A DNA stretch of 64,000 bases from the NCBI RefSeq assembly GCF_017744555.1, contig NZ_JAGIBD010000018.1, positions 1 through 64,000 on the forward strand. The letters are read 5' to 3'. Both the position numbers and the translations under genes were made by a program. Below the pieces are notes generated by a model. That model saw nothing but the letters and a program-made list of their open reading frames with translations, made no database searches and was not told the DNA's origin. Shown here one piece after another: positions 33,997 through 42,272 of the stretch (the first letter of the stretch is position 1; the number at the start of each line of letters is the position of its first letter). The DNA is from Cellulomonas sp. (lineage in GTDB: Bacteria > Actinomycetota > Actinomycetes > Actinomycetales > Cellulomonadaceae).

Positions 33997-34830
33997 TCAG
34001 CCGGCGTACTGCGCGCCGAGCTCGCGCGAGCGGTCCCGCGCGGCCTCCGCCGCCGCCACGACACCGGCCCGGACGCCGTGCGCGTCGAGCTCGCGGACCG
34101 CCGCGACCGTGGTGCCGTCCGGCGACGACACGCGTTCGCGGAGGACGACGGGATGGTCCCCCGACTGCGCGGCGAGCGCCGCCGAGCCCTCGACGGTCGC
34201 GACGGCGAGCCTGGTCGCGAGGTCGCGCGTCAGGCCGAGCAGGACACCGGCCTCCGCCATCGCGTCGATCAGGTAGAACGCGTACGCGGGGCCGGACCCC
34301 GAGATGGCGGTGACCGCGTCGAGGTCCTTCTCCGCGACGCGGACCACCAGGCCGGTCGCCGCGAGCATCTTCTCGACGAGCACCAGGTGCCCGTCGGTCG
34401 CGTGCGCGCCGCCCGCGATCGCGCTCGCACCCTTGCCGACCACCGCCGGGGTGTTCGGCATGACGCGGACCACGGGCGTGCCCGCCGGCAGGCGGCCCTC
34501 GTACGCTGCGATCGGCACCCCGGCGGCCACGGACACGACGACCTCGCCGCCCTTGAGCACCGGCGCGATCTCGTCGAGCACCGTGCTCACGACGTTCGGC
34601 TTGACCGCGAGGAGCACCACGTCCGCCCGGACGGCCGCGTCCCGGTTCGACGCGCCCGTGCGGACCCCGTACCTCCCGGCGAGCTCGTCCGCGCGCGCCG
34701 CCGCGTGCTCGGTGACTTCCACCTGCTCGGGCGTCCAGCCTGCGGTGAGCAGCGCGGAGAGCAGCGTCTCGCCCATCACACCCCCACCGAGCACCGCGAC
34801 GTGCGGGGTGCCGGGTGTCTGGTCGGTCAT
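33997..34830 (-). CDS. proC: ProC, pyrroline-5-carboxylate reductase
   Basis: 277-residue NAD(P)H-dependent reductase making proline. N-terminal Rossmann motif VAVLGGGVMGETLLSALLTA near residue 11, MPNTPAVVGKGASAIAGG near 124, and the family signature in AISGSGPAYAFYLIDAMAEA near 165, followed by helix residues ERVSSPDGTTVAAVREL near 231. ATG 34830. The 16-base gap to the LacI-type gene may make them cotranscribed, but their roles are unrelated. In M. tuberculosis proC (Rv0500) neighbours the bldC-like and bS22 genes; here that link is broken. Confidence 0.95.
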   Translation of the reverse strand: MTDQTPGTPHVAVLGGGVMGETLLSALLTAGWTPEQVEVTEHAAARADELAGRYGVRTGASNRDAAVRADVVLLAVKPNVVSTVLDEIAPVLKGGEVVVSVAAGVPIAAYEGRLPAGTPVVRVMPNTPAVVGKGASAIAGGAHATDGHLVLVEKMLAATGLVVRVAEKDLDAVTAISGSGPAYAFYLIDAMAEAGVLLGLTRDLATRLAVATVEGSAALAAQSGDHPVVLRERVSSPDGTTVAAVRELDAHGVRAGVVAAAEAARDRSRELGAQYAG

Positions 34831-34875
34831 CGTGCTCCTCCCGTCGTGCCGCCTCTCGACGGCGACGCCGCGAGC

Positions 34876-36819
34876 CTACCGACCGCCCCCGCCGCTGAGC
34901 TGGCTGCCGCCGAGCTGACTCGTATCGAAACCTGGCGGCGGGCCGAAGCCGCCCTGGATCTGCACGTCGCCGCCGTCGTCCCCCAGGCCCGACAGGCCGC
35001 GGCTCGAGCTCGACGAACCCGTGTCGATGGCCTGCTGCGTGTCGGCGAGGACCACCTCGTCGCCCAGGGACAGGCCTGAGACGATCTCGGTACGCTCGGC
35101 ACCGACCGCGCCGCGCTCGACCGTCACGTCGGTCGGGATGCCGTCCTCCAGCACCCGCACCGTCGCCGTCGTGCCGTCGACGTGCACCGCCGACGTCGGC
35201 ACCGTGAGCACCTCGTCGCCGCCCGCGACCGTGATCGTGACCTGCGCGGACGCGCCGTCGTACAGCGGCTGGTCCGTCGCGTCGAGCGCGAGCTCCACCG
35301 CGTACGACGGCTCCGAGGTCTCCGACTGGTCGAGGACGCCGATGCTCGTGACCGTCGCGGTGAGCGTCTCGTCGGTCGTCGGCGTCGTCACCGTGGCCGT
35401 CTGCCCGACCTCGACGATGTCGATGCTGGTCAGCGGCACCGTGGTCGCGACCGTGTGGCCGTCCGTGCCGAGCACGGTGATGACGGCGGTCGTCGAGGAC
35501 GCGCCGACCGACGCACCCGGCGTGATCGAGACCTGCGCGACAGTGCCGGCGACCGGGCTCGTCAGCGTGACGAACGCGAGCCGGTGCTGCGCGACCGCGA
35601 GGTCGGCCTCGGCGAGGTCGATCGCCGCCTGGTCCGCGAGGATCGTGGCGGCCGAGGCCGGGGTGGACGAGCTGCCGTCCCGGTCGCCGGACGACGAGTC
35701 GGTGGGGCTGGCGCTGGGGCTCGACGTGCTCGACGGGCTCGACGGGCTGCTCGACGGCTGGTCGTTCGGGGTCGGGTCGTCCGACCCGCTCGGCGTCGAG
35801 CCGTTCGACTGGACCAGCGCCCGCTGGAGGGCCTGCACCGCGTCGTCCAGCGACGTGGTCAGCGCGAGGAGCGCCTGCTGCTGGGCGTCGGTCGCCTGCT
35901 GCGCGTCGAGCGTGCCGTTCACCGCGGCCTGGCAGTCGGCGAGGGCCTCCTGCACGGCCGCCGACGCGTCGTCGGCGGTCGTCGTGCCGTCGCTCGTGCC
36001 GTCGCTCGTGGTGTCGTCGGTCGTCGTGCCGTCGTCGGCCGACGCGCTCGGGCTCGTGCTCGGCGTCGGAGTCGCTGACGGCGTCGGCTGCGGGTCGACG
36101 TCGTCGCTCACGACCGCGAGGAACGCCGCGCACGTGGCCTGCGCGGCCGTCACGCTGGTGCTGCTCGTCGCGAGCGCCGCGGACGCCGCCTGGTACTGGG
36201 CGAGGAGGTCGCGCTGGGCCTTCTGCACCGCGGCGACCGCGGCGGCGACTGCGGGGTCGGCGGACCCGGTGTCGCCCGACGGGTGCGTGCCGTCGGTGCC
36301 CGTCGAGGGCGTCGACCCGGTCGAGGGACTCGTGGTGGAGGAGCTCGAGCTCGACGACGACGACGAGGACGAGGAGGACGACGAGCTCGACGACGTCTGC
36401 GAGTCGAGGTCGTCCTCGAGCTGCTGCTGCGCGTCGGCCAGCGCCGACGCCGCGGTGTCGACCCCGTCCTGCAGCGACGCGGTGTCGAGCGTCGCGAGCG
36501 TCTGGCCGGCGGTGACGACGTCCCCGACGGCCACGGGCACGGTCGCGACGGTACCCGCCACGGAGAACGCGAGGTCGCGGCGGGTCGCGGACGACACCGT
36601 GCCGGTCGCGTGGATCGTCTGCGTCACGGTGTCGCGCGTGACCTCGGCCGTGCGGTACCGGTCCTGGCCCGAGCCGCCGAGGGCGAGCGCGACGCCACCG
36701 CCCGCCGCCACGAGGACGACCGCACCGGCCGCGGTGAGCACGACGACACGGCGGCGGCGTGCCCGGCGCCGGGCAGACAGCGACGGCCGGGACGACAGGG
36801 GCGTGGCTGCGTCAGGCAT
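34876..36819 (-). CDS. HlyD/MacA-like efflux adaptor with low-complexity hairpin (second adaptor)
   Basis: 647-residue membrane-fusion-type protein. A signal-anchor near residues 24-46 is followed by a split biotinyl-lipoyl domain (ATGTVSSATRRDLAFSVAG near 74 and SPVAGTVAQVSITPGA near 410), a beta-barrel (VPLTSIDIVEVGQTATVTT) and membrane-proximal domain to about 615. The hairpin between the lipoyl halves is about 300 residues of Ser, Thr, Asp, Ala and Gln, including 19 consecutive serines at residues 143-161. The tail IQGGFGPPPGFDTSQLGG is Gly/Pro/Phe-rich. ATG 36819 overlaps the lipoprotein stop by eight bases, so it belongs to the MacB-type operon. Confidence 0.85.
   Translation of the reverse strand: MPDAATPLSSRPSLSARRRARRRRVVVLTAAGAVVLVAAGGGVALALGGSGQDRYRTAEVTRDTVTQTIHATGTVSSATRRDLAFSVAGTVATVPVAVGDVVTAGQTLATLDTASLQDGVDTAASALADAQQQLEDDLDSQTSSSSSSSSSSSSSSSSSSSTTSPSTGSTPSTGTDGTHPSGDTGSADPAVAAAVAAVQKAQRDLLAQYQAASAALATSSTSVTAAQATCAAFLAVVSDDVDPQPTPSATPTPSTSPSASADDGTTTDDTTSDGTSDGTTTADDASAAVQEALADCQAAVNGTLDAQQATDAQQQALLALTTSLDDAVQALQRALVQSNGSTPSGSDDPTPNDQPSSSPSSPSSTSSPSASPTDSSSGDRDGSSSTPASAATILADQAAIDLAEADLAVAQHRLAFVTLTSPVAGTVAQVSITPGASVGASSTTAVITVLGTDGHTVATTVPLTSIDIVEVGQTATVTTPTTDETLTATVTSIGVLDQSETSEPSYAVELALDATDQPLYDGASAQVTITVAGGDEVLTVPTSAVHVDGTTATVRVLEDGIPTDVTVERGAVGAERTEIVSGLSLGDEVVLADTQQAIDTGSSSSSRGLSGLGDDGGDVQIQGGFGPPPGFDTSQLGGSQLSGGGGR
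36337..36393 (-). repeat. 19-serine tract in the second adaptor
   Basis: Nineteen consecutive Ser codons with TCG, TCC and AGC mixed; no pure trinucleotide run longer than five codons. Coding for homopolymer through mixed codons argues for selection on the amino acids as well as slippage. Confidence 0.9.
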
Positions 36820-37780
36820 CGGTGCCGCCCTGCGTCTGGTCGGTGCCCGAGCCGCCGGTGCCGCCCGGCCGGGTGCCGCGCATCATGAAGCCGCTCGTGC
36901 AGCCGTCGGCGCCCTTGTCGGACAGCATGAGCGCGGTCGCCGTGACCTTGCCGCTGTCGTCGGCCTCGCCGCGCGCCACGGCGCACAGGCCGACGGCGAT
37001 CGCGGACGTGTCGGCGACGGCGTCCTTGGTGTACGTCGTGGACGCGTCGACCGTCACCGTGACGGTGCTGGTGGTCGTGTCGTCGGAGGACGGGGACGAC
37101 GTGCTGCCGTCCTGGGACGGCGGCTGCGGCCGGGTCTGCTCGATCGTGATCGTGCTGCCGTCGACCGCGGTGACCTTGCCGGACGAGAACCCGCCGGAGC
37201 CGCCCATGAAGGCGGGGGCGCCGGACGGGAAGTCGGTAGGCGCGCCGTCGGGCAGGTCGGTCGGGCGGGTGCCCTGCGGGCCGCCTGGGCTGCCCTCGCC
37301 GCCGGAGAAGTCCGGACGGTCGCCGCCCGGCCCGCCGCCGAGGCCGCCGAACCCGCACGTGCCGTCGTCGGCTGCGGCCGTGATGCGGACCGTGCTCGCG
37401 GGCCCGCTGTCGTCCGCCTGCGCGTCGTCGCCGGTGGGCGCGGTCGTCGTCGAGACGCACGACCCGACGGTGACGTCCGCGAGCGCCGCGGCCACCGTGC
37501 GCGTGACCGTGGTGGTGTCCGTCCAGGTCACCGCCGTCTGCGAGTCCGAGCTGCGCAGCTGCAGCACGGTCCCGTCGATCGCGACGATCTCGCCGGACGT
37601 GCCGCCGCCCTGCCGGCCAGTCATCTGCGGCGCCTGCTGGGCGGACTCGCCGTCGTCCTGCTGCGCGGTCGTGCCGGAGCCGCCGCCCGAGGAGCACGCG
37701 GCGAGCAGGAGCACACCGACGGTGGCGAGCGCGGGCAGCGCCAGCGCGGTGGCGGTGCGGCGGGGACGGGCGGGGGGCAT
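36812..37780 (-). CDS. Secreted lipoprotein with DUF5666-like domains
   Basis: 322-residue lipoprotein. The lipobox is VGVLLLAACSSG near residue 22. Two similar beta-rich domains, each beginning with an EIVAIDGTVLQLRSSD or KVTAVDGSTITIEQTR strand and containing a TVTVT...DASTTYTKD-like strand, recall DUF5666; they are separated by a Gly/Pro/Phe/Asp-rich segment (GGPGGDRPDFSGGEGSPGG). Paired Cys residues occur in the domains. ATG 37780 follows GGAGAACACC. It lies between permease and second adaptor of the export operon, so it may assist the exporter or coat the adaptor. No function known. Confidence 0.78.
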   Translation of the reverse strand: MPPARPRRTATALALPALATVGVLLLAACSSGGGSGTTAQQDDGESAQQAPQMTGRQGGGTSGEIVAIDGTVLQLRSSDSQTAVTWTDTTTVTRTVAAALADVTVGSCVSTTTAPTGDDAQADDSGPASTVRITAAADDGTCGFGGLGGGPGGDRPDFSGGEGSPGGPQGTRPTDLPDGAPTDFPSGAPAFMGGSGGFSSGKVTAVDGSTITIEQTRPQPPSQDGSTSSPSSDDTTTSTVTVTVDASTTYTKDAVADTSAIAVGLCAVARGEADDSGKVTATALMLSDKGADGCTSGFMMRGTRPGGTGGSGTDQTQGGTDA

Positions 37781-37815
37781 GGTGTTCTCCTTCTGCGGGG
37801 CGCGCGCGGTCACGG

Positions 37816-39048
37816 TCACTCCGCCCGCAGCGCGTCGATGGGGGCGAGCCGGGCGGCCCGGGTCGCGGGGTACACGCCGAACACGAGGCCGATCGCGAGG
37901 GCGACGACGACGGAGCCGGCGACGGCCGCGCCGGACACCACGACGGACGTGCCGAGCAGGCCGGGCAGCACCTGGGCCGCGACGATGCCGAGGGCGGCGC
38001 CGAGGACCCCGCCGCCGAGACCGAGCACGCCCGCCTCGACGAGGAACTGCCGCCGGATCGCCCACGGCGGGGCGCCGAGCGCCTTGCGCAGACCGATCTC
38101 ACGGGTCCGCTCGGTGACGGACACGAGCATGATGTTCATGACCCCGATGCCGCCGACCAGCAGCGACAGCGCGGCGATGCCCGTGAGCAGCACGGTGAGC
38201 GTCTTGTAGACGGCGGTCGCCGTCGAGACCAGGGCGTCCTGGCTGTTCACGGTGAAGTCGGCCGCGGACGCGTCGGTGATGCCGTGCAGGTTGAGCAGCG
38301 TCTGCGTGGCCTCCTGGTACGCGGCGCTGAGCTGGTCGCCGGACTCGGCCTGCAGGTAGACGGTCGAGACGGCCTCGCGGGACTGGCCGCCGACGAGCGT
38401 GTCCGCGGCGGTGCTCAGCGGCACGACCGCGACGTCGTCGAGGTCGCTGTCCCCGCTCGCACCCTGCGACTCGAGCACGCCGATCACCTGGAAGTCGTGC
38501 CCGCTGATGGTCACCGTCTGCCCGACGACCCGGGTCGTCCCGAAGAGCTCCTTCGCGGTCTCGGGCCCGAGGACGACGACGTTGGCCCGCTGCTCGTCCT
38601 GCTCGGCCGTGAAGAACGTGCCGTTCGCGACGGTCCGGGCGCGGACGTCGAGCCACTCCGGCGTGGTGCCGACGACCTGCGTCGTCCAGTTCGTGTCACC
38701 CGCCTCCAGGGAGACCGACGTCGTCTTCTCGGGCGCGACCGCGGCGACGTCCGGGGTGTTGACCTTGGAGGCCAGCGCCTCGGCGTCGGCCCTGGTCAGC
38801 GTCGTGCGGGTGCCGAAGCCGCCGCGCACGCCGCTCGAGTCGGTGCTGCTGCCGGGCTTGACGATGAGCAGGTTGCTGCCGAGCGAGCTGATCTGCGCGG
38901 ACACGTCCTTCTGCGTGCCGAGGCCGAGGCCGACCGTGAGGATCACGGCCGCGATGCCGATGAGGATGCCGAGCACCGTGAGCGTCGAGCGCAGGCCGTG
39001 CGTGCGCACCGCCGCCCAGCCGGTCCGCAGGGTCTCCGTCCAGGTCAT
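37816..39048 (-). CDS. MacB-type ABC transporter permease
   Basis: 410-residue FtsX/MacB-like permease. N-terminal helix in TLTVLGILIGIAAVILTVGL, a MacB_PCD extracytoplasmic domain (about residues 45-270, with GTTPEWLDVRARTVANGTFF and VVVLGPETAKELFG), and three C-terminal helices beginning LTGIAALSLLVGGIGVMNIM near 288, with VTERTREIGLRKALGAPPWA as the coupling region and VYPATRAARLAPIDALRAE at the end. This is the standard layout of ABC exporters of the MacAB/LolCD class. ATG 39048 overlaps the ATPase stop by four bases. Substrate unknown. Confidence 0.93.
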   Translation of the reverse strand: MTWTETLRTGWAAVRTHGLRSTLTVLGILIGIAAVILTVGLGLGTQKDVSAQISSLGSNLLIVKPGSSTDSSGVRGGFGTRTTLTRADAEALASKVNTPDVAAVAPEKTTSVSLEAGDTNWTTQVVGTTPEWLDVRARTVANGTFFTAEQDEQRANVVVLGPETAKELFGTTRVVGQTVTISGHDFQVIGVLESQGASGDSDLDDVAVVPLSTAADTLVGGQSREAVSTVYLQAESGDQLSAAYQEATQTLLNLHGITDASAADFTVNSQDALVSTATAVYKTLTVLLTGIAALSLLVGGIGVMNIMLVSVTERTREIGLRKALGAPPWAIRRQFLVEAGVLGLGGGVLGAALGIVAAQVLPGLLGTSVVVSGAAVAGSVVVALAIGLVFGVYPATRAARLAPIDALRAE

Positions 39049-39737
39049 GCCGCCACCGCCCGATCCTCGACGACCAGGCCGTCGCGGACGCGGACCACGC
39101 GCTGCGCCCGCTCGGCGACCTCGCGCTCGTGCGTGATGAGCACGATCGTGCGGCCCTGCGCGTGCAGCTCGTCGAAGAGCCGCAGGACGTCGTCGGACGA
39201 CGCGGTGTCGAGGTTGCCGGTCGGCTCGTCCGCGAGCAGCAGCGCCGGCTCCCCGACCAGTGCCCGGGCCACGGCCGCGCGCTGCTGCTGGCCGCCCGAC
39301 AGCTCGCCGGGCCGGTTGTCGAGCCGGTCCCCCAGCCCGACGCGCTCCAGGGCCGCGATCGCCCGGGCCCGGCGCTCCGCGCCGTGCACGCGCCCGTACA
39401 TGAGGGGCAGCTCGACGTTGCGCAGCGACGACAGGGACGGCAGCAGGTGGAACTGCTGGAACACGAACCCGATGCGCCGGTTGCGGATGTCCGCGAGGTC
39501 GATCTCGTCGAGCTCGCCCACGTCCTCGCCGGCGAGCCGGTACGAGCCGGCCGTGAGGGTGTCGAGGCACCCGAGGATGTTCATGAGGGTCGACTTGCCC
39601 GAGCCCGACGGGCCCATGACGGCCACGTACTCGCCCGCGTCGATACGCAGGTCGACGCCGCGCAGGGCCTCGAACTCGATGCTGCCGGTGCGGTACGTCT
39701 TGCGGACGCCCGCGAGGTCGATGACGGGCTCAGCCAT
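39045..39737 (-). CDS. MacB/LolD-type ABC transporter ATPase
   Basis: 230-residue ATP-binding protein. Walker A MGPSGSGKSTLMNILGCLD near residue 40, Q-loop FVFQQFHLLPSLS near 91, signature ELSGGQQQRAAVARAL near 143, Walker B LLLADEPTGNLD near 165, and H-loop LITHERE near 199; all typical for the MacB/LolD/FtsE group. The start ATG 39737 overlaps the first adaptor by eight bases and its end overlaps the permease. Energises the exporter. Confidence 0.95.
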   Translation of the reverse strand: MAEPVIDLAGVRKTYRTGSIEFEALRGVDLRIDAGEYVAVMGPSGSGKSTLMNILGCLDTLTAGSYRLAGEDVGELDEIDLADIRNRRIGFVFQQFHLLPSLSSLRNVELPLMYGRVHGAERRARAIAALERVGLGDRLDNRPGELSGGQQQRAAVARALVGEPALLLADEPTGNLDTASSDDVLRLFDELHAQGRTIVLITHEREVAERAQRVVRVRDGLVVEDRAVAA

Positions 39738-40944
39738 TGGTCGGACCGCCCGGGAAGCTCTGGCCGGTGAAGCCCTCGGGCGGCGGACCGCCCTGGAAGC
39801 CCTCCGGGAAGTTGCCCTGGAACTGGGGGCCGCCCTCCTCGCCCTGCTGGCCGTCCCGGTTGCCGCCCGGCGTGAACACGGCGAGCACCACCTCGTCGCC
39901 CTCCGCGAGCCCGGACGTGATCTCGGTGAGGTTGCCGGACGTCTCGCCGGTGGTCACCTCGACCGTGGTCTGCTTGCCGTCGGCGTCGACCGTCGTGACG
40001 GTGGACTTCCCGTCCGTGGTGGTCACGGCGAGGCTCGGCACGGTGAGCACGTCGGTGCGGCGCTCGTAGACGAGGTCGACGTCGGCGGACACGCCGTCGT
40101 GCAGGCCTTCCTGGCCGGGCGTGAGGTCGACCGTCACCGGGTAGGCGGCGACCCCCTGGCTGCTCGTGGACAGCAGGCCGATGGAGGCGATCGTGCCGAA
40201 CACCGGGTCGGTCGCGCCGTCGGGCGTGACCTCCGCCTGGTCGCCGACCTCGAGGTTCGCGACGTCCGCGTCGGAGACGCTGACCTCGACCTGCCACGCG
40301 TCGGTGCCGACGATCGTGAACTGGGCGGTCGACGTGTCCGAGCCCGTCGGGTTCTGGCCGTCGCCGCCGCTCGACGAGCCGGTGACGGCGTCGCCGACCT
40401 CCAGGTCCACCGCGGTGAGCAGGCCCGCGACGGGGGCAGTGAGGGTCGCGCCGGCCATCGCCTCCTGCGCGGCGTCGACCTGCGACTGCGCGACGTCGAC
40501 CTGCGCCTGCGCGGACGCGATCTGCGCCTTCGCGCTCGACGACCCGTCGGACTGGTCGGTCGCGTCGGACAGCTTCGCCTTCGCGCTCGCGAGCGTCGCC
40601 TGCGCCTGCAGGAGGTCGGCGTTGAGCTGGAGGGTGTCGACGGTCGCGAGCGTCTGGCCCGCGGTGACGGTCTGGCCCGTCGCGACGAGGACGGCGGTGA
40701 CGGTCCCGCTGACCTCGAACGAGACGTCCTCCTGGACCGCGGGCGCGATCGTGCCGGTGCCGCTCACGACCTTCTGCATCGTGGTGAGGCTCGCGGCGAC
40801 GGTACGGGTGGTCGGGGCCGTCGCGTCGGACGCGGAGGCGTCGCGGATGCCGAACCACCACACCCCGGCCGCGACCAGCCCGACCACGGCGACGCCCGCC
40901 ACGATCCTCAGCAGCGGACCTGTCCGCCTCCACAGCCGCAGCAT
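39730..40944 (-). CDS. HlyD/MacA-like efflux adaptor (first adaptor)
   Basis: 404-residue membrane-fusion protein, first gene of the MacB-type operon. Anchor helix LLRIVAGVAVVGLVAAGVWW near residue 11; lipoyl halves around SGTGTIAPAVQEDVSFEVSG and TLTAPVAGLLTAVDLEVGDA; a short alpha-helical hairpin of Ala/Gln/Asp (LLQAQATLASAKAKLSDATD and AQAQVDVAQSQVDAAQEAMA) between them; then barrel and membrane-proximal domains. It ends with a Gly/Pro/Phe tail (GGPPPEGFTGQSFPGG) like that of the second adaptor. ATG 40944. In Gram-positive cells such adaptors extend from the membrane into the wall rather than to an outer-membrane channel. Confidence 0.88.
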   Translation of the reverse strand: MLRLWRRTGPLLRIVAGVAVVGLVAAGVWWFGIRDASASDATAPTTRTVAASLTTMQKVVSGTGTIAPAVQEDVSFEVSGTVTAVLVATGQTVTAGQTLATVDTLQLNADLLQAQATLASAKAKLSDATDQSDGSSSAKAQIASAQAQVDVAQSQVDAAQEAMAGATLTAPVAGLLTAVDLEVGDAVTGSSSGGDGQNPTGSDTSTAQFTIVGTDAWQVEVSVSDADVANLEVGDQAEVTPDGATDPVFGTIASIGLLSTSSQGVAAYPVTVDLTPGQEGLHDGVSADVDLVYERRTDVLTVPSLAVTTTDGKSTVTTVDADGKQTTVEVTTGETSGNLTEITSGLAEGDEVVLAVFTPGGNRDGQQGEEGGPQFQGNFPEGFQGGPPPEGFTGQSFPGGPTNG

Positions 40945-41144
40945 GCTTCTCCCTCGACGACGTCCCTGGTGGATTCGCGGTCGACGGTAGGGAGCCGCCC
41001 TGGAGCGGTCGTAGCCGGGGACTGTGCCCCACCTGTGAGACCCGGTGCCGCCGACCTCCGCCCGGTCCACCGTCACGTGCGTGCCCCGATCGGGTGTCCC
41101 CGTTCGCCCCATCGGGTCGACGGCGGTCCCCTACCCTCTCCGGC

Positions 41145-42257
41145 ATGCCCGATTCGTCCGTGTCGCCGTCGACACCGCCGATCCCCCGAGCTGCGCACGC
41201 GTACCGCGACACCGACCCCGTCGCGATCTGGGGCTTCGTGCTCACGTTCGTGCTCTGGCCCGTGGGCCTCCTGCTCTGCCTGGTCGCGCTGCGACGCGTC
41301 CGGCGCACCGGCCACGGAGGGTGGGGCCTCGCCGTCGCGGGCGCCAGCCTGTGCACGCTCGCCGGGATCGCGACGGCCCTGGCCGGGGCCGTCCTCGTCG
41401 TGCGCACCGACCTGCCCGCGCAGTGGGTCGCGAGCGGTGACGCCACGGCCGACGCCGCCGCCGCGGACCGCGTCGCGCAGGACCTCGCCGACGACCTGAC
41501 CGCGCGCCACGACACGGCCGGCGAGTGGCCCGACGACCCCGGGCGCCGCGAGATCGACGACGTGCGCGCCGAGGCCTACCGCACGGGCGACGAGCTCTGC
41601 GTCGACGCCACGCGCGGCGGCTACGAGGTCTCGCTCGTGGCCGGCGAGCTCCGGACCGGTACGGGCTGCGTCGACCGGGGGTTCTCGCTGACGTTCCGCG
41701 CCGCACGACAGCAGGACGACGCGGTCCGCGAGCAGGCCCGCCAGGCGGCGCTCGTCGACGAGCTGCGCGCCCGGGCCGCCGTCGTGGCCGCGAGCTCCTC
41801 GCTCGACGGGAAGCCTGACCTGGGCCTCGGGCACGCCGAGCGGGCCGATCTCGAGGTCTGCTCCGCCGTCACGGTGACGTGGGACCGCCTCGACGACGTC
41901 GACGCGCGCGAGGCCCTCTACCGGCTGCTGCAGCAGGTCGACGCCGACGTGCGGATGACCACGTACACCGACGACTTCCAGGACTTCGAGCTGCACGACC
42001 CGACGTGGGACCCCTTCGCCCGGCGGCTGCTGGCTCTCGACGCCGACTGCTGGCGCGGCGGCTACGTCGGGCCCGCCGGTCCGTCACCCGTCCTGCCGAC
42101 GCTGTGGACCACACCGCTCACACAGGCGATGCGCGACGCCGAGGCCGCCCGCGCGGCCGGGGTCAAGGCGGGCGACGCCGCCGCGATCGCGCTGACCGAG
42201 GCGCAGCAGGACGAGGAGGAGGCGCAGGTCACCGCGGCCATCGCGGCCCGCACCTGA
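41145..42257 (+). CDS. Membrane protein with DUF4190-like N-terminal region
   Basis: 370-residue protein of unknown function. After a Pro/Ser-rich head, two hydrophobic helices (IWGFVLTFVLWPVGLLLCLV near residue 28 and LAVAGASLCTLAGIATALAG near 63) with RRVRRTGHGG between them resemble the DUF4190 pattern; the remaining 270 residues are Asp/Ala-rich and probably outside the membrane. The Cys residues near 147, 168, 246 and 305 could form disulfides. ATG 41145 rather than the earlier in-frame start, because upstream codons lack G/C third-position bias. Divergent from the export operon. Confidence 0.72.
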   Translation: MPDSSVSPSTPPIPRAAHAYRDTDPVAIWGFVLTFVLWPVGLLLCLVALRRVRRTGHGGWGLAVAGASLCTLAGIATALAGAVLVVRTDLPAQWVASGDATADAAAADRVAQDLADDLTARHDTAGEWPDDPGRREIDDVRAEAYRTGDELCVDATRGGYEVSLVAGELRTGTGCVDRGFSLTFRAARQQDDAVREQARQAALVDELRARAAVVAASSSLDGKPDLGLGHAERADLEVCSAVTVTWDRLDDVDAREALYRLLQQVDADVRMTTYTDDFQDFELHDPTWDPFARRLLALDADCWRGGYVGPAGPSPVLPTLWTTPLTQAMRDAEAARAAGVKAGDAAAIALTEAQQDEEEAQVTAAIAART

Positions 42258-42272
42258 CGCGTCGCGCCGCGG

